Made by a program: the position numbers and the translations under genes
Shown: piece after piece, positions 8,609 to 17,659 of the stretch
How the letters are laid out: every line of letters starts with the position of its first letter
Position numbering within the stretch: the first letter of the stretch is position 1
DNA from: Collinsella sp.
Lineage (GTDB): Bacteria; Actinomycetota; Coriobacteriia; Coriobacteriales; Coriobacteriaceae
DNA: 64,000 nucleotides
Direction: 5' to 3'
NCBI GenBank assembly: GCA_019414025.1
Contig: DXMU01000015.1
Span: forward strand, 1 to 64,000
Notes under the pieces: model-generated
What the model was told of the DNA's origin: nothing
Seen by the model: the letters and a program-made list of their open reading frames with translations, nothing else
Databases searched by the model: none

Positions 8609-9985
8609 TTAGGCTCTCAACAGATAGCGCACCTCGTAGGGTGCAAGCTCAAGGGCACCCGTCAGCTCGACCGTGGGCGCATCGTCGGCAAGCAGGTCGA
8701 CAAAGGACCCGTTGAGCTCGCCGGCGCCAAAGGCGTAAGGCTCGCCCACGGCGTTCACCGCCACGAGCACCGTCGCGTCATCACAGGCGCGCTCGAACAG
8801 CAGCTGCTTGTTCTGGATCACCACGTTGCGATAGGCACCATAGTTGAGGGCACGGGCCGCCGCGTCGTCTGCCGAGCGCAGGTGCGCGAGCTGCTTGATG
8901 AAGGCCGTCAGCTCGTTGGGCGCAGGCTCATCGAGCGCAGGTCGCAGCGCCCAGTCGCCATCGGGGCCACCCTTTTCGCCAGGAATCCCCCACTCGCTGC
9001 CATAGTAGACGCACGGAATGCCCGGCATGCCAAAGAGCATGCCATAGGCGGGACGCAGGCACGACTTGTCGGTGAGGATACTCGCCAGGCGCGGCACATC
9101 GTGGTTGTCGACAAACGACAGCAGGTGCTTGCCGCGGTAGATGCACCACGGATCGCCGCCAAACTGGCGGTGCAGCGAGTGGGCGATCTCGAACATGTTG
9201 ACCGAGTTAAAGCTGGAGTACAGGCCCTTGTAGCACTCGTAGTTGGTGCAGGAGTCGAGCATCTCATCGTTGACGATCTGGTTGTAGTCGCCGTGGAGCG
9301 TCTCGCCGATCAGCACAAAGTCGGGCTTGAGCTCACGGGTAAAGGAGTGTAGGCGGCGCATGAAGTCGCGGTCGAGCATATAGGCAACATCCAGGCGCAG
9401 GCCGTCGACGCCAAAGACCTCGACCCAGCGGCGCACGGACTCGAGCAGGTAATCGACCACGGCGGGATTTTGCAGGTTGAGCTTCACGAGCTCAAAATGG
9501 CCTTCCCAGCCCTCGTACCAAAAGCCGTCGCCATAGCAGGAGTCGCCGTCAAAGCTAATGTGGAACCAGTCCTTGTACGGCGAGTCCCACTTACGCTCCT
9601 GCACATCGCGGAAGGCCCAAAAGCCGCGACCGACGTGGTTGAAGACGGCGTCGAGCACCACACGGATGCCATGGGCATGCAGCGTCTCGCACACGGCAGC
9701 AAAGTCGGCATCCCCACCCAGGCGACGGTCGATATGGCGCAGGCTGCGTGTATCGTAGCCGTGGCTATCGGACTCGAGCGGCGGGTTGATGAGCACGGCG
9801 CCAACGCCGAGTTCCTGCAGGTAGTCACCCCATTGGGCGATCTTCATGATGGGCGCATCGGGGTTGGGCGCGGCGTTGGCAGCTTGGGCGAGTTCATCCT
9901 CGGCAACGGGGGCGGCGTTTTCGCGCGGAGCTCCGCAAAAGCCCAGCGGATAGATCTGATAGAACGTCGTCTCGTATGCCCACAT
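8609..9985 (-). CDS. GH13 alpha-glucan hydrolase (alpha-amylase family)
   Basis: A cytoplasmic glycoside hydrolase acting on alpha-1,4 glucans or maltodextrins, 458 residues with no signal peptide. The GH13 conserved regions are visible: DAVFNHVG (region I), GLRLDVAY with the Asp nucleophile (II), LIGETLHGDY with the acid/base Glu (III), and FVDNHDVPR with the transition-state Asp (IV). The protein begins directly with the barrel (YQIYPLGF), lacking the N-terminal module of typical neopullulanases, and ends with a short beta domain. The exact specificity is not decidable. Confidence 0.9.
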   Translation of the reverse strand: MWAYETTFYQIYPLGFCGAPRENAAPVAEDELAQAANAAPNPDAPIMKIAQWGDYLQELGVGAVLINPPLESDSHGYDTRSLRHIDRRLGGDADFAAVCETLHAHGIRVVLDAVFNHVGRGFWAFRDVQERKWDSPYKDWFHISFDGDSCYGDGFWYEGWEGHFELVKLNLQNPAVVDYLLESVRRWVEVFGVDGLRLDVAYMLDRDFMRRLHSFTRELKPDFVLIGETLHGDYNQIVNDEMLDSCTNYECYKGLYSSFNSVNMFEIAHSLHRQFGGDPWCIYRGKHLLSFVDNHDVPRLASILTDKSCLRPAYGMLFGMPGIPCVYYGSEWGIPGEKGGPDGDWALRPALDEPAPNELTAFIKQLAHLRSADDAAARALNYGAYRNVVIQNKQLLFERACDDATVLVAVNAVGEPYAFGAGELNGSFVDLLADDAPTVELTGALELAPYEVRYLLRA

Positions 9986-10058
9986 AGCAACCTCCCGGTA
10001 AGCTCAACACAACGACATCCATTGTATGCCCGGCTTGTATCCTCTCCCCCAAAATAAG

Positions 10059-10121
10059 TTGCGATGGAATGGTTCCTGCTTGGGCCTTCAGAGGCCTTAA
10101 ACAGTCTCTATTCCACCGCAA
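10059..10121. repeat. 63-bp palindromic repeat, family C copy 1
   Basis: Arms beginning TTGCGATGGAAT and ending ATTCCACCGCAA bracket an inner GGCCT/AGGCC hairpin. It has the same arm sequence and exactly the same length (63 bp) as the copy at 14201-14263, but a different centre. It lies between the GH13 and MFS genes. Confidence 0.75.
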
Positions 10122-10138
10122 CTGATGAGGGAACGTGA

Positions 10139-11335
10139 TTAGGCGACGGGCTTTGCGCGGCGTATGGCCGGGAACAGCACCGTAATGGCGAGGATGACGC
10201 CCACGACGGTAATCGCCCCGCCCGCAAAGCCAATCCAAGCGATACCGGGACCCGAAACCACGGCGCCGCCGATTGCGGTGCCCGTGCCGATACCGAGGTT
10301 AAACAGGCCCGAGAAGATCGACATGGCGACGGCCGACGAATCCGCCGGCGTGTACTTGATGAGCTCAGCCTGGAACGCCACGTTAAAGGCTGTGGAGCAG
10401 CAGCCCCATAGCGCGCAGACGGCAAGCACTGCTACGAGCGACGATGCGACCGGACCCATGAGCAGCAGAGCCACCGGCACGCCGGAGAGCGTGATAGCCA
10501 AGAACGGGAAGCGATGCCCATCGAACAGGCGGCCAAACAGCCAGCTTCCGAGCAGACCGGAGCAGCCAAACGCCGTCAGCGTCATGGTAATAGCGCTTGC
10601 GTCGACGTGCGCGACCTGCGCCAGGAAGGGCTCGATATAGCTGTAACCCGCGTAGTAGCCGGTCGCCATAAAGACCGTGACCGCGTAGAGCGCAATCAGG
10701 AACGGGTTCTTGAGCAGCTCGGGCAGCTGTTTGACGGTAAAGCGCTCGCCCGCCGGCATGACCGGGAACACCGCTGCCTGGTACACCACCGCGGCGGCAG
10801 AGAAGGCTCCAACCACGGCAAACGTCATGCGCCAGCCCACGGCCAGGCCGATGGCGCGACCGATCGGCAGGCCGAAGATCTGCGCGATGGACGAGCCCGT
10901 GGCGATCATGCTGATGGCGAGCGCCCCATGACGCGTATCGACCAGGCGCGAGGCTATGATCGAAGCGACCGACCAGAACACGGCGTGCGCGCAGGCGACC
11001 ACCAGGCGTGCGCAGACCAAGATGGGATAGGTCGGCGCCACGGCGGACAGGAACTGACCCAGAGAAAACACGGCAAGCACGCCGAGCAGCATACGCTTGA
11101 ACTCAAAGCGCGAGGCAAACACCATAAGCGGCAGCGACAGCAGCATGACGCCCCAGGCGTAGACCGAGATCATGATGCCTGCCTGGGCCTCGGTGAGCGA
11201 GAACGATGCGGCAATATCAGTCAGAAGGCCAATGGGCATGAACTCCGACGTGTTGAACACGAACGCACAGCAGGCGAGCCCGATAAGCGGGAGCCACTGC
11301 TTGAGCGAGATGCCATCTTGTCTTGCCTGAGTCAT
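10139..11335 (-). CDS. MFS transporter, DHA1 family (sugar-efflux/drug-efflux type)
   Basis: A 12-helix inner-membrane major facilitator, 398 residues. Recognisable parts are FNTSEFMPIGLLTDIAASF in helix 1, the loop after helix 2 with RFEFKRMLLG, and a helix-5 GLPIGRAIGLAVGWRMTF motif characteristic of SotB/AraJ-type exporters. I chose the ATG at 11335 (MTQARQDGISLK), which has a GAGAGG site. An upstream in-frame extension adds non-conserved residues through the feoB terminator. The substrate is not decidable; sugars or drugs are typical for this branch. Confidence 0.85.
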   Translation of the reverse strand: MTQARQDGISLKQWLPLIGLACCAFVFNTSEFMPIGLLTDIAASFSLTEAQAGIMISVYAWGVMLLSLPLMVFASRFEFKRMLLGVLAVFSLGQFLSAVAPTYPILVCARLVVACAHAVFWSVASIIASRLVDTRHGALAISMIATGSSIAQIFGLPIGRAIGLAVGWRMTFAVVGAFSAAAVVYQAAVFPVMPAGERFTVKQLPELLKNPFLIALYAVTVFMATGYYAGYSYIEPFLAQVAHVDASAITMTLTAFGCSGLLGSWLFGRLFDGHRFPFLAITLSGVPVALLLMGPVASSLVAVLAVCALWGCCSTAFNVAFQAELIKYTPADSSAVAMSIFSGLFNLGIGTGTAIGGAVVSGPGIAWIGFAGGAITVVGVILAITVLFPAIRRAKPVA

Positions 11336-11384
11336 GTAGGAACCCTCTCCGATTGTCTTGAGCGATGGGCGATTATATAGCAAC

Positions 11385-11417
11385 GGCCCCGCATCCGTCA
11401 GCAACAGATGCGGGGCC
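11385..11417 (-). terminator. Hairpin after feoAB
   Basis: A perfect 11-bp stem (GGCCCCGCATC and its complement) lies 43 bases past the feoAB stop, before the MFS gene. The T tract is weak, so it may be a poor terminator or an RNA-stabilising hairpin. Confidence 0.5.
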
Positions 11418-11459
11418 GTAATCAACTCAATACACAGAGGTTGCGCCATCAATAAATAA

Positions 11460-13820
11460 CTAAGCCAGCCCCAGCAATATGCCCGCCGAATGCACGACAA
11501 ACGCCACGATCCAGGCGACCGTCACCTGAAACGCGAACACGGCCACGGCATAGCGCGCTCCCAACTCGCTCTTGACGGCGCCGATGGACGCCACGCAGGG
11601 CGGGTACAGCAGCGTAAAGACCAGGAACACGTAAGCGGTAAACGGCGAAAACATAGTTGACAGCACCGCGGGCGACGTTGCGCCCAAAAGCACCGTGAGG
11701 GTCGAGATGACGCTCTCCTTGGCGATAAGTCCGGTGACGAGCGCCGTCGACGCACGCCAGTCGCCAAAGCCGAGCGGCGCCAGCGCCGGCGCGATAATGC
11801 TACCCAAACCGGCAAGCAGACTCTGCGACTGATCGGCGACCACATTAAAGCGGATATCGAACGTCTGGAGGAACCAGATGGCCACGGTAGCGGCAAAGAT
11901 AATGGTAAAGGCCTTGGTAATAAAGTCCTTGGCCTTATCCCATGCCAGCATCACCGTCGTCTTGACGCTCGGCAGGCGGTAATTGGGAAGCTCCATGATA
12001 AACGGCACCGGGTCACCCTTAAATGCCGTGCGATTGAGCACCAAAGCCGCGATGCAACCGACCGCAATGCCAATCAAATAGAGCGAGACCATGGCGGGAA
12101 CCGTCGCCTGTGGAAAAAACGCCCCGCACAGCAAGCCGTAAACCGGCAGCTTGGCCGAGCAGCTCATGAACGGCGTGAGCATGACCGTCATCTTGCGGTC
12201 GTGCTCGGATGGGAGCGTACGGGTTGACATGATAGCCGGCACGGTGCAGCCAAAACCGACGAGCATAGGCACGAAGCTGCGGCCCGACAGGCCAAAGCGA
12301 CGCAGCACTTTATCCATGACAAAGGCCACGCGCGCCATGTAGCCGGAGTCTTCCAGAATGGAGAGGAACAAAAAGAGCACGACGATAATCGGCAGGAAGG
12401 TCAGCACGCTGCCCACGCCCGTAAGCACGCCGTCGACAGCCAGCGAGCGCACCACGTCGTTGGTGCCGAACGCCTTGAGGCCCGCATCGGCCGAGGCGAT
12501 GATGGCAGCGATGCCGTCCTCCATAAGTCCCTGCAACGCCACGCCGATCACGCCAAACGTCAGCCAAAAGACGAGACCCATGATCACCAGGAACGCCGGA
12601 ATGGCCGTGTAGCGACCCGTCAGGATGCGGTCGATCTTGACGGAACGCACGTGCTCGCGGCTCTCGTGCGGCTTGACGACGCAGCGCCCACACACATCGC
12701 CGATAAAGCCGAAGCGCATGTCAGCCAGTGCAGATAGACGGTCGGTACCGGCCTCACCCTCCATCTGGGTAATGATGTGCTCGATGGCGTCAAGTTCGTT
12801 ACGGTCCAGATGAAGCGCCTCGGTCACCAGCTCGTCGCCCTCAACCAGCTTGGTCGCCGCAAAACGCACCGGGATATGCGCCGTCGCGGCATGGTCCTCG
12901 ATAAGGTTGGCGATGCCGTGAATGCAGCGATGCAGCGCGCCGCCGTCTGGACCATCGGGCGCGCAGAAGTCCAGGCGACCGGGGCGCTCGCGGAACCGCG
13001 CCACGTGCAAGGCATGATCCACCAACTCACCAATACCCTCGTTGCGGGCAGCGCTAATGGGAACAACAGGCACGCCCAGCAGGCTCTCGAGCAGGTTGAC
13101 GTCCACGGCGCCGCCGTTGGCCGTCACCTCGTCCATCATGTTGAGCGCGATGACCATGGGACGATCGAGCTCCATAAGCTGCAGCGTCAGGTACAGGTTA
13201 CGCTCGATGTTGGTGGCGTCGATGATGTCGATGATGGCGTCGGGGTTTTCGTCCAAGATGAATTGGCGGCTGACGATCTCTTCGCCCGTGTACGGCGACA
13301 GCGAATAGATGCCAGGCAGGTCGGTAACGCTCGCCTCGGGGTGGTTACGGATAGTGCCGTCCTTGCGGTCGACCGTCACGCCGGGAAAGTTACCGACATG
13401 CTGGTTGGAGCCCGTCAGCTGGTTGAATAACGTGGTCTTGCCGCAGTTTTGGTTGCCGGCGAGGGCAAAGTGCAGCGGCGCGCCCTCGGGCACGGCCGTC
13501 TTTGCCGCACGGGGCGAATACGTCCCCTCGCCGAGTGCCGGATGCTCCGTCGTGCCGATTGCAGCGTTAGCGCGCGGACCCATATCGGTATCGTGAATGC
13601 CCACAAGCTCAATGCGGGCGGCATCGTCCTTGCGCAGTGTCAACTCGTAGCCGCGCAGGCGAATCTCGAGCGGGTCGCCCATGGGGGCGTACTTCATCAT
13701 GGTGACTTCGGTGCCCGGCGTTAAACCCATGTCCAAAATATGCTGTCGGAGTGCCCGATCGTCCGATGCCACCGATGCGACAACGGCGTCCTTTCCAATC
13801 TCGAGCGTATCGAGCTTCAC
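11460..13820 (-). CDS. feoB: Ferrous iron transporter, FeoA-FeoB fusion
   Basis: Imports Fe2+ across the inner membrane. The 786-residue protein is a fusion. Residues 1-75 are a FeoA SH3-like domain (LRQHILDMGLTPGTEV). FeoB then starts near residue 115 with a G domain (GNQNCGKTTLFNQLTG for G1, DLPGIYSLSPYT for G3, NMMDE for G4) and continues into a membrane domain with two gating repeats (GCTVPAIMSTR, SCSAKLPVYGLL). It starts with GTG at 13820 after GGGGGAGG. A promoter and two tandem near-palindromic operators lie immediately upstream, suggesting iron-responsive repression (inferred). Confidence 0.95.
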   Translation of the reverse strand: MKLDTLEIGKDAVVASVASDDRALRQHILDMGLTPGTEVTMMKYAPMGDPLEIRLRGYELTLRKDDAARIELVGIHDTDMGPRANAAIGTTEHPALGEGTYSPRAAKTAVPEGAPLHFALAGNQNCGKTTLFNQLTGSNQHVGNFPGVTVDRKDGTIRNHPEASVTDLPGIYSLSPYTGEEIVSRQFILDENPDAIIDIIDATNIERNLYLTLQLMELDRPMVIALNMMDEVTANGGAVDVNLLESLLGVPVVPISAARNEGIGELVDHALHVARFRERPGRLDFCAPDGPDGGALHRCIHGIANLIEDHAATAHIPVRFAATKLVEGDELVTEALHLDRNELDAIEHIITQMEGEAGTDRLSALADMRFGFIGDVCGRCVVKPHESREHVRSVKIDRILTGRYTAIPAFLVIMGLVFWLTFGVIGVALQGLMEDGIAAIIASADAGLKAFGTNDVVRSLAVDGVLTGVGSVLTFLPIIVVLFLFLSILEDSGYMARVAFVMDKVLRRFGLSGRSFVPMLVGFGCTVPAIMSTRTLPSEHDRKMTVMLTPFMSCSAKLPVYGLLCGAFFPQATVPAMVSLYLIGIAVGCIAALVLNRTAFKGDPVPFIMELPNYRLPSVKTTVMLAWDKAKDFITKAFTIIFAATVAIWFLQTFDIRFNVVADQSQSLLAGLGSIIAPALAPLGFGDWRASTALVTGLIAKESVISTLTVLLGATSPAVLSTMFSPFTAYVFLVFTLLYPPCVASIGAVKSELGARYAVAVFAFQVTVAWIVAFVVHSAGILLGLA

Positions 13821-13861
13821 GTCCGTGTTCCTCCCCCGGCGCCCACAGGGCGTTGCATTTT

Positions 13862-13895
13862 GTTTACCATGACTAACCGTTTGCCATGGCTAACC
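13862..13895 (-). promoter_or_regulatory. Tandem operator pair upstream of feoAB
   Basis: Two directly adjacent 17-bp repeats differ at only two positions (GTTTACCATGACTAACC at 13862-13878, GTTTGCCATGGCTAACC at 13879-13895). Each is close to a palindrome centred on CCATGG. They lie between the proposed -10 and the ribosome site, where bound repressor would block transcription. The layout suggests a DtxR/IdeR-type metal-dependent repressor; the regulator is inferred, not shown. Confidence 0.6.
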
Positions 13896-13909
13896 AGTTT
13901 TAAGCTTAC

Positions 13910-13939
13910 ATGATAGCGTGAACACACAATGACGTTCAA
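13910..13939 (-). promoter_or_regulatory. Probable feoAB promoter
   Basis: Minus-strand TTGAAC (13934-13939) and TATCAT (13910-13915) are separated by 18 bases. The tandem operators follow within the initially transcribed region. Confidence 0.5.
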
Positions 13940-13978
13940 TCAGCAGATTGGCGCAATGGGGACAGGCAGGAGAGTTCA

Positions 13979-14184
13979 GGGCCATAGTTTCCCGATGAGG
14001 CCTCTCGGGGAAACTACATCCCAGAATTCTGGCTCGAAACGGGATATGGTTTCCCAAACAGGCCTCTTACGGAAAATGCATCCCGGAATCCCCACTCGAA
14101 ACGGGACGCACTTTCCCAGTCGAGGCCCTATGGGAAACCGTGTCCCACCTTGAAAGGCAAAACTGGGACGCAGTTTCCGGGCGG
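13979..14184. repeat. 62-bp tandem palindromic repeat array (family D)
   Basis: Four units start at exactly 62-bp intervals (13979, 14041, 14103, 14165). Each full unit is a 15-base arm ending TTTCCC, a 14-base centre often containing AGGCC, a 15-base arm of the type GGGAAACTACATCCC, and an 18-base linker. The fourth unit stops after about 20 bases, just before a family C repeat. The units differ at many positions but keep their geometry. There is no coding content and no recognised function. Confidence 0.8.
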
Positions 14185-14200
14185 GGCATCAAAAACAAAG

Positions 14201-14263
14201 TTGCGGTGGAATAGTTCCTGGATGGGCTGGTTGATGCCCCAGATCGGAACTATTTCACCGCAA
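14201..14263. repeat. 63-bp palindromic repeat, family C copy 2
   Basis: A perfect or near-perfect 18-bp inverted pair (TTGCGGTGGAATAGTTCC and GGAACTATTTCACCGCAA, one mismatch) flanks a 27-base centre. The length is identical to the copy at 10059-10121. It lies directly after the truncated 62-bp unit and before the esterase gene end. Confidence 0.8.
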
Positions 14264-14292
14264 GTTATTGAAGGGCTGGGATGCCCGTCCTC

Positions 14293-15192
14293 TTACAGAT
14301 GGCGCTCCAGGAAGCGGAAGGCTAGGCGAATCCAAGGGCGGACCGCCACCTGCTTGTCCTCGTTGTCGACCGCGGTGTTGGCGTTGCCGAGCGAAAGGCC
14401 GTGACCACCCTGGTCAAAGACGTGCATCTCGCATGCAACACCCTCCTCGGCCATGCGCTGCGCAAACGGGTAGACCTGCGCGACCGGCGCCGTCTTGTCG
14501 TCCGAAACGCCCCACACAAAGGTCGGGGGCATCTGGCGCGAAACGTGCGTGGTAGGGCAAATGTCGGCCAGGTGCTCATCGGTCGCCTCGCCGCCCGTCA
14601 CCATCGACAGATAGTCGTTGAGCAAATCGCGCCCTGTCTTGCCACCCGTCTTGGGCACGCGCAGGTCGATGCGCGGGTCACGCGTCTGCATATCGCGCAC
14701 ATAGGCAAGGTCGAGCAACGGATAGCCCAGCACCACGGCGTCGGGACGAATATCCTCCGGACGAGCCCCGGCAAGGCCCGCGAAAGGTCCGGTCTTCCAT
14801 TGCGTTGCCAACGAGGCGCAGATCATGCCGCCCGCCGAGAAACCCACGATGCACACGCGCTTGGGATCGACATGCCACTCGTCGGCGTTGGCGCGCACGG
14901 TAGCGACCATCTTGGCGAGGTCCGCCTGCGGGTGCGGAAAGCTCACGTCGCCCGTGGCGCTCGTCACATAGTTGAGCACAAAGGCCTGGTAGCCGCGGTC
15001 CAAAAACGCAAACGCCACCGGGTCCTGCTCGTGCGGAGCGATATGCGTAAACCCGCCTCCGCCGCAGATGATCACCGCGGGGCGGCGGCCATTGGGCTTG
15101 TCGGGCAGCGGCTCGGCACCCAGATACGTAAACGTCGCCGGATAATCCTCGGTCGGCTCCTCGTCCCACAGCGCATGGTTCTCAATAATCAT
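14293..15192 (-). CDS. Alpha/beta hydrolase (esterase/lipase family)
   Basis: A 299-residue alpha/beta hydrolase of the acetyl-esterase type. Visible are the oxyanion-hole CGGGGFTHIAPHE, the nucleophile elbow GFSAGG, a downstream Asp near VWGVSDDKTAPV, and the catalytic His in FDQGGHGLSL. No signal peptide is seen. The ATG at 15192 (MIIENHALWDEEP) follows GGAGGGAG. The much longer open frame upstream is antisense to the PTS gene and was rejected. The substrate is unknown; deacetylation of oligosaccharides is typical of this family. Confidence 0.85.
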   Translation of the reverse strand: MIIENHALWDEEPTEDYPATFTYLGAEPLPDKPNGRRPAVIICGGGGFTHIAPHEQDPVAFAFLDRGYQAFVLNYVTSATGDVSFPHPQADLAKMVATVRANADEWHVDPKRVCIVGFSAGGMICASLATQWKTGPFAGLAGARPEDIRPDAVVLGYPLLDLAYVRDMQTRDPRIDLRVPKTGGKTGRDLLNDYLSMVTGGEATDEHLADICPTTHVSRQMPPTFVWGVSDDKTAPVAQVYPFAQRMAEEGVACEMHVFDQGGHGLSLGNANTAVDNEDKQVAVRPWIRLAFRFLERHL

Positions 15193-15378
15193 AGGTGCTC
15201 CCTCCGTGCGATTCGTGCGCACTCGTTTTTCGCACCTTAGCGTACCCCACTTGAGCCCGCGGCGCAGAAACACCCCCGCAATAAGTTGGCCTTCAACTGA
15301 TATATCACAAAATCGCTGTTCAGAGGTATCGTTGGACAGCGTAAAATAGGAGCGCTGACCGTGCTGGGAAACACGTAC

Positions 15379-15388
15379 GAAACGTTTC
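15379..15388. promoter_or_regulatory. LacI-type operator-like palindrome
   Basis: GAAACGTTTC, a perfect 10-bp palindrome with the AAACG/CGTTT half-sites favoured by LacI-family regulators, lies 50 bases before the PTS IIA start, with further GGAAAC and TTTCC half-sites flanking it. A sugar-responsive operator is plausible but unproven. Confidence 0.35.
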
Positions 15389-15438
15389 CGGCAAACCACA
15401 CGCGTGCAACATGCGCGCTTGATACGTTGGAGGCAACT

Positions 15439-16002
15439 ATGGGTCTGCTCGATTCGCTTAAGTCCACCTTCACCTCGACGGGCGAGGCGTCCGTTCCGCC
15501 CGCAGCAAGCTTCGCCACCCGCGAAGGCGTCATCTATGCCCCCGTCAACGGCGTGCTCGTCAATCTGAGTGAGGTTCCCGACGAGACCATCGCCTCGGGC
15601 ATGCTCGGCCAGGGATATGGCATCGAGCCCATTACCGGCACCATTTACGCCCCCGCCAACGGCCGTATCGGCGCCACCACCGTCACCAACCACTCCATCG
15701 GCATGATCACCGAGGACGGTCTTCGCGTGTTCATCCATGTTGGCCTGGGCACCGTGGAAATGAATGGTAAAGGCTTTGCTCGCTTTGTCGAGATGGGTGA
15801 CACGGTCAAGGCCGGCCAGCCGCTCATTAGCTTCGACCGCGACGCCATTAAGGCCGCCGGCCACGAGGACATCGTGACCGTCATCGTCTCTGAGCTCGAC
15901 CGTCTCAAGAGCATCGACCACGTCGGCGAGTCTGGCACGCTTATCGGCGGCAATCCGCTCGTCAAGCTTGGCGACCCGCTGCTGGTAGCCAAGACCAAGT
16001 AG
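15439..16002 (+). CDS. PTS glucose-type IIA component
   Basis: A phosphocarrier of the sugar phosphotransferase system that takes phosphate from HPr and passes it to an IIB domain. It is a free-standing IIA of 187 residues, unusual only in having no IIBC gene beside it. VTNHSIGM and VFIHVGLGTVEMNGKGF carry the two histidines of IIA-Glc; the second is the phosphorylated one. I chose the ATG at 15439 because TTGGAGG precedes it; the 5' extension of the frame is not conserved. A terminator follows. Confidence 0.9.
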   Translation: MGLLDSLKSTFTSTGEASVPPAASFATREGVIYAPVNGVLVNLSEVPDETIASGMLGQGYGIEPITGTIYAPANGRIGATTVTNHSIGMITEDGLRVFIHVGLGTVEMNGKGFARFVEMGDTVKAGQPLISFDRDAIKAAGHEDIVTVIVSELDRLKSIDHVGESGTLIGGNPLVKLGDPLLVAKTK

Positions 16003-16040
16003 CCAGGCCCCGTGCCACACAGCCAAAAGGCACCTCGTCA

Positions 16041-16078
16041 AGCGCCCGCGACCATTTGGCCGCGGGCGCTTTTCGTTT
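16041..16078 (+). terminator. Rho-independent terminator after PTS IIA
   Basis: A perfect 10-bp stem (AGCGCCCGCG and its complement) is followed by TTTTCGTTT, 38 bases past the stop codon. Confidence 0.85.
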
Positions 16079-16182
16079 GAAAACCGTCCCGTCAATGCCT
16101 TATCCGTATAGCCCAAATGAGCCGAGCTGCTAGAATATCGAACTGTATGGATAACTATCATTCAACCGTTATGGGAGGATAC

Positions 16183-17586
16183 GTGAACCGCACCAAAATC
16201 GCGCAGCTCTATGCCGATGCCGAGTCGCTCGGCGGCCAAACCGTCACCGTTGCCGGCTGGGTCAAGTCCGTCCGCGACATGAAGAACTTTGGCTTCGTTA
16301 CGCTCAACGACGGCAGCTGCTTCCGCGACCTGCAGGTCGTCATGAACCGCGAGGCGCTCGACAACTACGACGAGATCGCCCACCAAAACGTCTCGGCCGC
16401 ACTCATTTGCACCGGCACCGTCAAGCTGACCCCCGATGCACCCCAGCCCTTCGAGCTTTCCGCCACCTCCATCGAGGTCGAGGGCACGAGCGCCCCGGAT
16501 TACCCGCTGCAGAAGAAGCGCGCCACCGTCGAGTTCCTGCGCACCCAGCAACACCTGCGTCCGCGCACCAACCTGTTCCGCGCCGTGTTCCGCATCCGCT
16601 CTGTCGCGGCTGCCGCCATCCACCGCTTCTTCCAGGAGCAGGGTTTTGTCTACGTCAACACCCCCATCATCACCACGAGTGACTGCGAGGGCGCCGGCGA
16701 GATGTTCCGCGTGACCACGCTCGACCCCAAAAATCCGCCCCTCACCGAGTCCGGCGAGGTCGACTGGAGCCAGGACTTCTTTGGCAAGCACGCGAGCCTT
16801 ACCGTGTCCGGCCAGCTCAATGCCGAGAACTTTGCCATGGCCTTTGGCGACGTGTACACCTTTGGCCCCACCTTCCGCGCCGAAAACTCCAACACCACGC
16901 GCCACGCCGCCGAGTTTTGGATGATCGAGCCCGAGATGGCCTTTGCCGACCTTAACGACTACATGGATAACGCCGAGGCCATGCTCAAGTACGTCCTTAA
17001 GGACGTTATGGCCACCTGCCCCGACGAGCTCAATATGCTCAACAAGTTTGTGGACAAGGGTCTGCTCGAGCGTCTGGACCACGTGGCAAACTCCGACTTT
17101 GCCCGCGTCACCTATACCGAGGCCGTCGAAATCCTGGAGCAGGCCGTCGCCGCCGGTCACAAGTTTGGCTATCCCGTGAGCTGGGGCATCGACCTGCAAA
17201 CCGAGCACGAGCGTTTCCTGACCGAGGAGCACTTTAAGCGCCCGACCTTCGTAACCGACTACCCGGCCGAGATCAAGGCGTTCTACATGCGCATGAACGA
17301 GGACGGCAAGACCGTCGCCGCCGCCGACTGCCTGGTGCCGGGTATCGGCGAGATTATCGGCGGCTCCCAGCGCGAGGAGCGCCTGGATCTGCTCGAGGCC
17401 CGCATCAAGGACCTGGGCATGAATCCCGAGCAGTACAAGTACTACCTTGACCTGCGCCGCTACGGTTCCTGCAAGCACGCCGGCTACGGTCTGGGCTTCG
17501 AGCGCTTGGTCATGTATCTGACCGGCGTGGGCAACATCCGCGACGTCCTGCCGCACCCGCGCACCGTGGGCAACGCCGACTTCTAA
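16183..17586 (+). CDS. asnS: Asparaginyl-tRNA synthetase
   Basis: Charges tRNA-Asn with asparagine. It is a class IIb synthetase of 467 residues. An N-terminal OB-fold anticodon-binding domain ([18 protein letters not shown]) leads into the class II core with motif 2 ([20 protein letters not shown]) and motif 3 ([15 protein letters not shown] near the end). I chose the GTG at 16183 ([10 protein letters not shown]): the GGGAGG ribosome site lies inside any longer reading, so upstream ATGs are excluded. Flanked by terminators, so monocistronic. Confidence 0.95.
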   Translation: MNRTKIAQLYADAESLGGQTVTVAGWVKSVRDMKNFGFVTLNDGSCFRDLQVVMNREALDNYDEIAHQNVSAALICTGTVKLTPDAPQPFELSATSIEVEGTSAPDYPLQKKRATVEFLRTQQHLRPRTNLFRAVFRIRSVAAAAIHRFFQEQGFVYVNTPIITTSDCEGAGEMFRVTTLDPKNPPLTESGEVDWSQDFFGKHASLTVSGQLNAENFAMAFGDVYTFGPTFRAENSNTTRHAAEFWMIEPEMAFADLNDYMDNAEAMLKYVLKDVMATCPDELNMLNKFVDKGLLERLDHVANSDFARVTYTEAVEILEQAVAAGHKFGYPVSWGIDLQTEHERFLTEEHFKRPTFVTDYPAEIKAFYMRMNEDGKTVAAADCLVPGIGEIIGGSQREERLDLLEARIKDLGMNPEQYKYYLDLRRYGSCKHAGYGLGFERLVMYLTGVGNIRDVLPHPRTVGNADF

Positions 17587-17626
17587 TCGCCACAGCGCCA
17601 CCAAACACGTTCCAGCGCATCACGCC

Positions 17627-17659
17627 AGCGCCTCTCGGCAAGCCGAGGGGCGCTTTTTT
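17627..17659 (+). terminator. Rho-independent terminator after asnS
   Basis: A GC-rich stem (AGCGCCTCTCGGC ... GCCGAGGGGCGCT) followed by six T residues, 41 bases after the asnS stop. Confidence 0.88.

Noticed and set aside
13979..14184. CRISPR array
   Set aside because: The repeats are themselves palindromic and diverged along their whole length, there are no constant repeats with unique spacers, and no cas genes lie nearby. The same reasoning excludes the 80-bp arrays.
14293..16161. 622-codon minus-strand frame joining the esterase with sequence upstream
   Set aside because: Only the last 299 codons resemble a protein family. The rest is antisense to the PTS IIA gene, and a good ribosome site marks the ATG at 15192.
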